Shown piece by piece: positions 36,153-42,358 of a stretch of DNA of 42,358 nt; the stretch's first letter is position 1, and every line of letters starts with the position of its first letter. The notes beneath the pieces were generated by a model. The model was not told the origin of the DNA and did not search any database. It worked only from the letters and a program-made list of their open reading frames with translations. This DNA comes from Coriobacteriia bacterium (GTDB taxonomy: Bacteria; Actinomycetota; Coriobacteriia; Coriobacteriales; Atopobiaceae): NCBI GenBank assembly GCA_003150175.1, contig QAKZ01000022.1, forward strand, positions 8,470-50,827, given 5' to 3'. The translations under genes and the position numbers were made by a program.

Positions 36153-37671
36153 GCTCTGCAAAGAAGGGCGCCGCGCGCGGCGCGGAGCCTGGGCGCTCGC
36201 GAAGGCGGCGGCGCTCGCGCTCGCGCTCGGTACCTGGGCGGTTTTCGCCTGCCCAGCCCTCGCGGACGAGGCGCTGCTGCCGGGGGACGCCGACGAGGTC
36301 ACCGACGAGCAGCAGGTCGACCCCACGGACGTCGGCGCGGCGCCGGTGGGCTGCGAGCCCGACGACGCGCAGCTCAGGGAGTCCATCGACGCCTATCTCG
36401 ACGACAACTTCCCCGAGTCCGGCATCCCCGGCATGGCCGTGGCCGTCGTCGACTCGGAAGGCGTGCGCTACGAGCGCGTGCTCGGCGATGTGCGGAGCGC
36501 CGACGACACCTTCATCATCGGGTCCCTCTCCAAGTCGATGACGTCGGTCGCGGTGCAGCAGCTGGTGGACGCCTGCCGCGTCGACCTCGACGCCCCGGCC
36601 GCGCTCTACGCGCCCGAGCTCGGGGTCCCGAAGTCGGTGACGGTGCGCTCGCTCCTCAACCAGACGAGCGGATTCGGCTACTACGAGTCGCTGGCGAGGG
36701 CGCGCTCGGGGGAGTGCGCCGGCAGGTTCAGCTATGCGAACGCGAACTACGACCTGCTCGGGCGAATCGTCGAGAACGTGAGCGGAATGAGCTGCGGGGA
36801 GTATCTGCGCGCCTACGTGTTCGGCCCGCTGGGCATGCGAGACGCCTCCATCGACGGCGAGGCCGCCTGCGCCCCCGCGGCGACGGGGCATCGCAACTGG
36901 TTCGGGCTGAACGTCGCCGACGGGTTCGCGCACGAGCGCGGCGACGACGCGTGGGGCGGGCCTTCGTCGGGCTATGTGCGCGCGAGCATATCGGATATGG
37001 CTTCTTACCTGCGGATGTATTTGAACAGCGGAGCCGGTGTGGTCACGCCTGCGGGCATCCACCGCATGGTGTACGACCGTGTTCCGGACCCTGACGGCGA
37101 CTCGTTCTACGGCATGGGCTGGACGACCTTCCGCTGGGACGACGGCGAGACGGTCATGTCACACGACGGCGACGTCGAGAACTACGTGGCGCGCATGTGC
37201 ATCGTGCCGGGGCGCGACCTCGGGATCGTGCTTCTTTGCGACGCTAACGACGCCGTGGAGGGCAACTCCGCGTTCTGGCAGATCGGCGACGACGTGACGT
37301 CTTTGGCCGTGGGCGGCTCTGCGGCGGGGGTTGACGGGGGCGCGGCGCCTCGGCTGCACGCACGCTTCGACGTCGCATACGCGCTCGCCATCGCGGCGTG
37401 CGCCGGAGCGCTGGTGTTGAGCCTGACGGCGCGGCGCAGCCGTTCCGAGGATCGCCTGGAGCGCGTCATGCGCCTCGTTTGGGGGGTCGCTCTGCACATC
37501 GTTCTGCCTGTGGCGATCGTGCTCTACCCGATGACCTTCGACATGCGCCTGCGTGATTTCGCGGACTTCTACCCGGAGCAGGCCGCCGTGGGGCTCATGT
37601 GCGCGGCGCTCCTGCTCGCCGGTGGCGTCGCGGAGGTGGCTGCTCGCCGGCGGCGCGTTACTTGTCGCTGA
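36139..37671 (+). CDS. Beta-lactamase-fold serine hydrolase with C-terminal membrane helices
   Basis: 510 residues. An N-terminal signal or anchor (ALALALGTWAVFACPALA) precedes a penicillin-binding/class C beta-lactamase domain with S129-x-x-K132 (IGSLSKSM), Y199-x-N201 (FSYANANYD) and a third motif, HDG (MSHDGDVEN). About three membrane helices follow (residues about 410-500). It overlaps the DltX-like gene by 14 nt and so belongs to the dlt operon. The Staphylococcus FmtA enzyme of this fold removes D-alanine from teichoic acids, which makes a D-alanyl esterase plausible here; a peptidase or esterase on other substrates is also possible. Its 3' end overlaps the convergent Rrf2 gene by 14 bp. 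Confidence 0.85.
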   Translation: MAGSKLCKEGRRARRGAWALAKAAALALALGTWAVFACPALADEALLPGDADEVTDEQQVDPTDVGAAPVGCEPDDAQLRESIDAYLDDNFPESGIPGMAVAVVDSEGVRYERVLGDVRSADDTFIIGSLSKSMTSVAVQQLVDACRVDLDAPAALYAPELGVPKSVTVRSLLNQTSGFGYYESLARARSGECAGRFSYANANYDLLGRIVENVSGMSCGEYLRAYVFGPLGMRDASIDGEAACAPAATGHRNWFGLNVADGFAHERGDDAWGGPSSGYVRASISDMASYLRMYLNSGAGVVTPAGIHRMVYDRVPDPDGDSFYGMGWTTFRWDDGETVMSHDGDVENYVARMCIVPGRDLGIVLLCDANDAVEGNSAFWQIGDDVTSLAVGGSAAGVDGGAAPRLHARFDVAYALAIAACAGALVLSLTARRSRSEDRLERVMRLVWGVALHIVLPVAIVLYPMTFDMRLRDFADFYPEQAAVGLMCAALLLAGGVAEVAARRRRVTCR

Positions 37672-38098
37672 AGGTCACCGAGCAGGAGCCTCCCTCGGGG
37701 TGCACGAGGTCGGCCAAGGTCTTCGAGTCGAGGTAGCTCGACGTCACGCGACCGAGGTCGCGCCAGACGTCGACGGTCGAGCAGGTGTTGACCTGCGGGC
37801 AGATGGTGCCGTTCGAGCAGTTGAGGCAGTTCACGGGCGCGAGCGAGCCTTCCGCCGCGCGCAGGATCTCGCCGAGTGTGTAGTCCTTCGGCTCGCGGGT
37901 GAGCTTGTAGCCGCCGCCCTTGCCGCGCTGGCTCTGTACGTAGCCCGCCTTGTGCATGAGCGAGATCACCTGCTCGAGGTACTTGCGCGAGATGTTCTGC
38001 CGCTTGGAGACGTCGCCCAGGGAGACCCAGCCCTCGTGACCAGCGAGGTCGGCCATCGCGCGCAGGGCGTAGATGCCCTTCGTCGAGAACATTCCCAT
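37658..38098 (-). CDS. Rrf2-family Fe-S regulator of the suf operon (IscR/SufR type)
   Basis: 146 residues. Winged helix at the N-terminus (MFSTKGIYALRAMADLA, ISRKYLEQVISLMHKAGYVQSQRGKGGGY), then a cysteine cluster C91-x2-C94-x5-C100-x5-C106. The last three match the C-x5-C-x5-C set that binds a [2Fe-2S] cluster in IscR. It is the last gene of the sufBDSU run, 43 bp after sufU, and probably represses or tunes that operon in response to cluster supply. AGGAG precedes the start at 38098. A palindromic repeat lies between it and sufU. Confidence 0.9.
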   Translation of the reverse strand: MGMFSTKGIYALRAMADLAGHEGWVSLGDVSKRQNISRKYLEQVISLMHKAGYVQSQRGKGGGYKLTREPKDYTLGEILRAAEGSLAPVNCLNCSNGTICPQVNTCSTVDVWRDLGRVTSSYLDSKTLADLVHPEGGSCSVTFSDK

Positions 38099-38114
38099 GC
38101 TTATCTCCTATCCA

Positions 38115-38145
38115 ATGACGAAAAGGGACAGTCCCTTTTCGTCAT
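38115..38145. repeat. 31-bp palindromic repeat, copy 4
   Basis: Same palindrome as at 2403. On the minus strand its ATGACG end supplies the TGA stop codon of sufU (38142-38144). It sits in the short gap before the Rrf2 gene, where a hairpin could reduce read-through from suf into the regulator gene. Confidence 0.9.
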
Positions 38146-38576
38146 TTGTTCTCCAGCATCTCCTCGAGGGTGCGCCACGCGAGCTCGGCGCACTTGACGC
38201 GCGCGGGCATGTGGGCGATGTCCTTGAGGATCGAGGCGTCCTCGAGGTCGGCGAGCGAGGGATCGTCCTCGGGGATCTCGCCGCGGACCATCTGCATAAA
38301 GAGCTTGCAGAGGCGGATGGCCTCCTCGGGCTTCTTGTCGATCATGAGGTCGCTCATGATGTCGGCGGAAGCCTGGCTGATGGCGCAGCCGTGCCCGGTG
38401 AACGCGGCCTCCTCGATGGTCCCGTCGTCGGCGAACTTGACCGAGAAATTCAGCTCGTCTCCGCAGGAGGGGTTCACGCCCTCGTGCGTGCAGTCGGGGT
38501 CCTCCATCTGGTACTTGTAGTCGGGGTGGGACACGTGGTCCATGAACTCGGCGTTGTAGAGGTCAGTTACGGCCAT
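38142..38576 (-). CDS. sufU: SufU-type Fe-S assembly protein / sulfurtransferase
   Basis: 144 residues. SufU takes persulfide sulfur from SufS, using a zinc site. Cys38 and Asp40 (NPSCGDE), Cys64 (GHGCAIS) and Cys129 (RVKCAELAW) are present, with the extra segment of about 20 residues before the last Cys that separates SufU from IscU. The start lies within the end of sufS (14-bp overlap), so the two are translationally coupled. Its stop codon comes from the palindromic repeat. Confidence 0.92.
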   Translation of the reverse strand: MAVTDLYNAEFMDHVSHPDYKYQMEDPDCTHEGVNPSCGDELNFSVKFADDGTIEEAAFTGHGCAISQASADIMSDLMIDKKPEEAIRLCKLFMQMVRGEIPEDDPSLADLEDASILKDIAHMPARVKCAELAWRTLEEMLENK

Positions 38577-39819
38577 GGAATACCTTCCAAACTTGGGCCA
38601 GACCGTCGATGAGGCGGTCGATGTCGGATTTGTCGTTGTAGAAGGCCACGCTCGCGCGGCAGCAGGCGAGGTTCTCCACGCCGAGCCAGGTGAGCAGCGG
38701 CTGGGCGCAGTGGTGTCCCGCGCGGATGCAGACGCCGGACATGTCGAGGATGCTCGCCACGTCGTGCGGGTGGATCCCGCGGACGTTGAAGCTCACGACT
38801 CCGTGGTGCGCCGAGGCCTCGGCGGGCCCGATGACGTCGATGTAGTCGAGCTCGGCCATCTGGCCCATGAGGTAGGAGACGAGCGCCGCCTCGCGCGCGG
38901 CCACATCGTCGTAGCCGACGGTCTGCGTGAGGTAGGTGAGCGCGGCGCCGGTGGCGTAGATGCCCGCGGCGTCCTGCGTGCCGGCCTCGAACTTCTCGGG
39001 CACGGGCGCCCACGTGGCGTCCTGCTCGCTCACGGAGTTGATCATCTCGCCGCCGGTGAGCATCGGGGGCATGCCGGCAAGAAGCTCGTGGCGCCCCCAC
39101 AGCACGCCGATGCCCAAGGGGCCGAGCGCCTTGTGCCCGCTGAAGGCGAGGAAGTCCGCGCCGAGCGCGCGCACGTCGACGGCCATGTGGGGCACCGACT
39201 GGGCGGCGTCGACGACGACGTAGGCGCCGTTCGCGTGGGCCGCCTCGGCGATCTTCTCGACGGGGTTGCGCACGCCCATGACGTTGGAGACCTCGCCCAC
39301 GGCGACGATGCGCGTGGAAGGGCCGATCTTTGCTGCGATCTCCTCATCGGAAATGAAGCCCTGCTCATCGGGGTAGAGATAGGCGAGCTTTGCCCCGGCC
39401 GCGCGGCACGCCTGCTGCCAGGGGATGAGGTTCGAGTGGTGCTCCATCACCGTGATGACGACCTCGTCGCCGGCATGCAGGACCGTCGGCGCGAAGGACT
39501 TGGCCACGAGGTTCAGGCTCTCGCTCGTGTTGCGGGTAAAGACGATGTCGTCGGCGAGCGGCTTGCCGGCGTCATCGACGGCGCCGATCAGGCGGGCGAT
39601 CTGCTCGCGGACGGCGCCGATCTCCGACGTCGCGGCGACCGAGAGGCTGTAGAGCCCGCGCAACGGGTTCGCGTTCATCTTCGTGTAGAAGTCGCGCTCT
39701 GCGTCGAGCACGCACGCGGGGCGCTGCGCCGTGGCGGCGGAGTCGAGGAACGCGATGTCCGGGCGGCTCGCGAGCAGCGGGAAGTCCGCCTTGTAGGGGT
39801 TCTTCTCGATATCTACCAT
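38563..39819 (-). CDS. sufS: Cysteine desulfurase SufS
   Basis: 418 residues, group II desulfurase; converts cysteine to alanine and a protein persulfide. PLP Lys in FSGHKALGPLGIGVLWG; active-site Cys in RAGHHCAQP; VVDAAQSVPHMAVDV holds the PLP aspartate. The start ATG shares one base with the sufD stop (TAATG) and the 3' end overlaps sufU, so the genes are tightly coupled. Length and motifs are normal. Confidence 0.94.
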   Translation of the reverse strand: MVDIEKNPYKADFPLLASRPDIAFLDSAATAQRPACVLDAERDFYTKMNANPLRGLYSLSVAATSEIGAVREQIARLIGAVDDAGKPLADDIVFTRNTSESLNLVAKSFAPTVLHAGDEVVITVMEHHSNLIPWQQACRAAGAKLAYLYPDEQGFISDEEIAAKIGPSTRIVAVGEVSNVMGVRNPVEKIAEAAHANGAYVVVDAAQSVPHMAVDVRALGADFLAFSGHKALGPLGIGVLWGRHELLAGMPPMLTGGEMINSVSEQDATWAPVPEKFEAGTQDAAGIYATGAALTYLTQTVGYDDVAAREAALVSYLMGQMAELDYIDVIGPAEASAHHGVVSFNVRGIHPHDVASILDMSGVCIRAGHHCAQPLLTWLGVENLACCRASVAFYNDKSDIDRLIDGLAQVWKVFHGRN

Positions 39820-40970
39820 TACTCGCTCACCTCGTCGGACGTGACGAAAAGGGACTGTCCCTTTTCGTCATCCGCGCCGTCGTCGAAGTCGTGGGCGACG
39901 TTGGCGCCGAGGACCGCCTCGGCGCGCGCGACGGCGGCGGTGTGCGAGGCCGCCTCGGGGGCGTGCATGATGGCGTCCTCGAAGATGGCGCGGACAAAGA
40001 GCTGCTCGGCCTCGCGGCGAGAGAGGCCGCGGTCCATGAGATAGTCGATCTGCTCGGGACTCACGCTGCCGATGGTGGCGCCGTGGTTGCCCGCGACGTC
40101 GTCCTCGTCGCACAGGATGACGGGCATGGTCTTGTTGACCACGTCGTCGCCGAGCACGAGCACGCTCTCGGCCTCGTTGCCCTTGCTGCCGCGCGCGCCG
40201 TGCACGAGGTCGATGGTCGCGCGCAGCGACTTCCTCGCGGCGTCGTCGAGCGCGCCCGACTCGTGGACCTCGGCGCGGGTGTTGCGCCCGCGCTGGCGCA
40301 CGATGTGGTTCATGTCGAGCACCTCGGTGCCGCGCGCATGGTAACGGGTAAGGAGGTCGATCCTGGAGCGGCCGCCCGCGAGGTCGCAGGCAAGCCCGAG
40401 GGCGACGGTGCCGCCGCCGAGGGCGTACTGGCGCACCTCGACGCGCGCGTCGTCGCCGGCGCTGATGCCGACGCTCTCGAGGTGCTGCTGGCCCTCGCCC
40501 ACGCCGAGCACCTCGACGATGCTCACACGGGAGCGGGCCCCGGCGATCACGCGCAAGAGGGAGGCGGAGGTGCCCTCCTTGCCCGCGCCGCTCGCGGCGA
40601 CCACGATGGTGCACTCGGCGCCCTCGCGGACCATGACGCCGGTGTCGGCGACGCCGCCCTCGTCGGCGCTCACGCTGACCACGATGGGCTCCTCGCGCTT
40701 CTGGCCCCGCGGGACCTCGACGTAGCGGGCGTCGGCCGCCTGGGAGCATACCCAGTCGGTGACCTGCTGGCCCATGCCACACTCGAGCTTGCCGAAGAGC
40801 TGCGGCAGCGCGAAGTACACGTCGCCCTTGCGGGAGATCTTGGGCACGGTGAGGGTGATGTCGTTCGCGCGCAGGCGGTTCCAGGTCTGCGCGGGGGGAG
40901 TGTTCACGCGCTCGAGCGTGACGGCGCTAGGCGCGTCTGCGGTGCCGAGGGTGTTCTTCTCGTCAGCCAT
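39819..40970 (-). CDS. sufD: Fe-S cluster assembly protein SufD with a repeat-encoded C-terminus
   Basis: 383 residues. Partner of SufB in the SufBC2D scaffold. Conserved blocks: HESGALDDAARKSLRATIDLVHGARGSKGNEAE, DDVAGNHGATIGSVSPEQIDYLMDRGLSRREAEQLFVRAI. The last 17 residues (DDEKGQSLFVTSDEVSE) are not typical; most are the translation of a 31-bp palindromic repeat at 39841-39871 inserted in frame near the gene end. The ATG at 40970 overlaps the sufB stop (TAATG). The first residues are variable, as usual for SufD. Confidence 0.92.
   Translation of the reverse strand: MADEKNTLGTADAPSAVTLERVNTPPAQTWNRLRANDITLTVPKISRKGDVYFALPQLFGKLECGMGQQVTDWVCSQAADARYVEVPRGQKREEPIVVSVSADEGGVADTGVMVREGAECTIVVAASGAGKEGTSASLLRVIAGARSRVSIVEVLGVGEGQQHLESVGISAGDDARVEVRQYALGGGTVALGLACDLAGGRSRIDLLTRYHARGTEVLDMNHIVRQRGRNTRAEVHESGALDDAARKSLRATIDLVHGARGSKGNEAESVLVLGDDVVNKTMPVILCDEDDVAGNHGATIGSVSPEQIDYLMDRGLSRREAEQLFVRAIFEDAIMHAPEAASHTAAVARAEAVLGANVAHDFDDGADDEKGQSLFVTSDEVSE
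39841..39871. repeat. 31-bp palindromic repeat, copy 5 (inside sufD)
   Basis: Same palindrome, with the last base of one arm changed (GTGACG instead of ATGACG). It is read through in a different frame from the copies that give stop codons and adds DDEKGQSLFVT to SufD. The sufD-sufS coupling (TAATG) downstream is intact. Confidence 0.9.
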
Positions 40971-42358
40971 TAGCCGATCGCCCCTTCCATCTCGAGCTTG
41001 ATCAGGTTGTTCATCTCGACGGCGTACTCCATGGGCAGCTCCTTCGAGACCGGGTTCGCGAAGCCGTTGACCACGAGCGTGCGCGCCTCTGCCTCCGAGC
41101 AGCCGCGGCTCATGAGGTAGAGGATCGTGTCGTCGGAGATGCGGCCGATCGTGGCCTCGTGGCCCACCTGCGCCGTGGCGTTTCGCACGTCCATGGCGGG
41201 GATGGTGTCCGAGCGGCTGATGTCGTCGAGCATGAGCGACTGGCAAGAGACGCTGCACCGCGCGCGGTCGGCGCGGCGGCCCACCACGACGGAGCTGCGG
41301 AACGTGTTCACGCCGCCGTCCTTCGAGATGGACTTGGTGTTGACGGTCGCGGTGGTGTCGGGGCCGTTCATGACGACCTTGCAGCCCGTGTCGAGGTCCT
41401 GCGTGGCGCCGGCGAAGGTGATGCCGGTGAACTCGCAGCTCGAGCGCGCGCCCTCCATGATGGTGGTGGGGTAGAGGTAGCTCACGTGGCTGCCGAAGGA
41501 GCCCGAGACCCACTCCATCTTTGCGTCGGCGCCGATCTTGGCCCGCTTGGTGTTGAGGTTGTACATGTTCTTCGACCAGTTCTCGATGGTCGAGTAGCGC
41601 AGGCGCGCCCCGTCCTTGACGAAGAGCTCGACGGCGCCCGCGTGGAGGTTGGCCGCGAAGTACTTCGGCGCGGAGCAGCCCTCGATGAAGTGCAGGTCGG
41701 CGCCGGGCTCGACGATGATGAGCGTGTGCTCGAACTGGCCCGCGCCCTCGGCGTTCAGGCGGAAGTAGCTCTGCAGCGGGTAGTCGAGGGAGACCCCGGC
41801 CGGCACATAGACGAACGAGCCGCCGCTCCACACGGCGTAGTGCAGCGCCGCGAACTTGTGGTCGGTGGGCGGGATGAGGGTGCCGAAGTACTCGTGCACC
41901 ACGGGCTCCCACTTGGGGTCGTGAAGCGCGTCCTCGATGGTCGTGTAGACGACGCCCTGCTTGGCGACCTCTTCACGCATGTTGTGGTAGACGATCTCGG
42001 AGTCGTACTGGGCGCCGACGCCAGCCAGGCTCTCGCGCTCGGCCTCGGGGATGCCCAGGCGGTCGAAGGTGTCCTTGATGTCGGCGGGGACATCGTCCCA
42101 GCTCTTGGCCTGCTTGGTCTTGGGCGAGACGAAGGTCGAGATGTGGTCCAGGTCGAGCCCCGCGATGGACGGGCCCCAGTTGGGCGCCATGTCGCGCGCG
42201 TGGTACTTCTCGAGCGCGTCGAGGCGCATCTGGAGCATCCAGTCGGGCTCGTCCTTCTTTGCGCTGATGGCACGGACGATGTCGGGGGTCAGGCCGTCGG
42301 CGTAGCGCTCGTAGCCCTCCTCGGACTTGGTGAAGTCGTAGAGGGAGCGGTCGACGTC
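40970..42358 (-). CDS. sufB: Fe-S cluster assembly protein SufB (N-terminus beyond window edge)
   Basis: 462 residues are visible; the frame stays open to the right window edge, so only a few N-terminal residues are missing. SufB is the scaffold subunit on which SUF clusters form. Visible features: FTKSEEGYERYADGLT, LEKYHARDMAPNWGPSIAGLDLD, the central beta-helix and the C-terminal RNATAQVGHEATIGRISDDTILYLMSRGCSEAEAR block. Order on the minus strand is sufB-sufD-sufS-sufU-rrf2; sufC would be expected just outside. Stop and next start share TAATG. Confidence 0.94.
   Translation of the reverse strand, partial: DVDRSLYDFTKSEEGYERYADGLTPDIVRAISAKKDEPDWMLQMRLDALEKYHARDMAPNWGPSIAGLDLDHISTFVSPKTKQAKSWDDVPADIKDTFDRLGIPEAERESLAGVGAQYDSEIVYHNMREEVAKQGVVYTTIEDALHDPKWEPVVHEYFGTLIPPTDHKFAALHYAVWSGGSFVYVPAGVSLDYPLQSYFRLNAEGAGQFEHTLIIVEPGADLHFIEGCSAPKYFAANLHAGAVELFVKDGARLRYSTIENWSKNMYNLNTKRAKIGADAKMEWVSGSFGSHVSYLYPTTIMEGARSSCEFTGITFAGATQDLDTGCKVVMNGPDTTATVNTKSISKDGGVNTFRSSVVVGRRADRARCSVSCQSLMLDDISRSDTIPAMDVRNATAQVGHEATIGRISDDTILYLMSRGCSEAEARTLVVNGFANPVSKELPMEYAVEMNNLIKLEMEGAIG

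Overview
The window looks like chromosomal DNA of a high-GC anaerobic actinobacterium, most likely a coriobacterium close to Collinsella. Supporting signs are the strong GC codon bias, a GlnR-type regulator next to nitrogen genes, a FeoB-associated Cys-rich peptide, an A-type flavodiiron protein, a SUF operon with SufU, a dlt operon, and many copies of a 31-bp palindrome with half-site ATGACGAAAAGGGAC. The genus is an inference. I see no rRNA, tRNA, phage gene, transposase or CRISPR array.

Layout. 1-4.7 kb: the end of a UvrA2-type ABC ATPase, an Nramp metal transporter and phosphoglycerate mutase. 5.2-12.3 kb: a small Cys-rich membrane peptide, a type I glutamine synthetase-like protein with altered metal ligands, a polar amino acid ABC transporter (two paralogous lipoproteins, a permease with an extra extracytoplasmic domain, an ATPase) and a GlnR-like regulator. 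12.5-16.5 kb: a membrane-anchored HtrA protease and a DUF2130 coiled-coil protein. 17.0-20.1 kb: CsoR and a CopA-type ATPase that carries a CopZ-like domain at its C-terminus. 20.3-24.3 kb: DNA ligase LigA, an orphan HicB-like DNA-binding protein and a flavodiiron protein. 25.2-31.5 kb: glutamate synthase GltB-GltD and a small unknown ORF. 31.6-37.7 kb: dltA-dltC-dltB-dltD, a 41-aa DltX-like gene and a beta-lactamase-fold serine hydrolase. 37.7-42.4 kb, minus strand: sufB-sufD-sufS-sufU and an IscR/SufR-type Rrf2 regulator.

How the parts work together. The amino acid transporter, GlnA-like protein, GlnR-like regulator and glutamate synthase form a dispersed nitrogen-assimilation neighbourhood. 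CsoR and CopA form a self-contained copper-export switch with two visible operators. The dlt genes plus the hydrolase probably add, and perhaps remove, D-alanine on teichoic acids. The suf genes build Fe-S clusters under a regulator with an Fe-S type Cys motif.

The most unusual content is intergenic. Four long gaps (about 4.8-5.06, 14.26-14.57, 16.71-16.94 and 24.41-24.78 kb) hold arrays of short units of about 24-27 nt, set 30/31 or 40/41 bp apart (helically phased) and flipping orientation head-to-head at one or two centres. The sequence differs between families, but the design is the same. I do not recognise this element class and consider it the best candidate for an undescribed system. 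A second repeat, the 31-bp palindrome, sits at gene ends. It supplies the TGA stop codons of three genes, is read through as the C-terminus of SufD, and shows a compensatory change in both arms of one copy.
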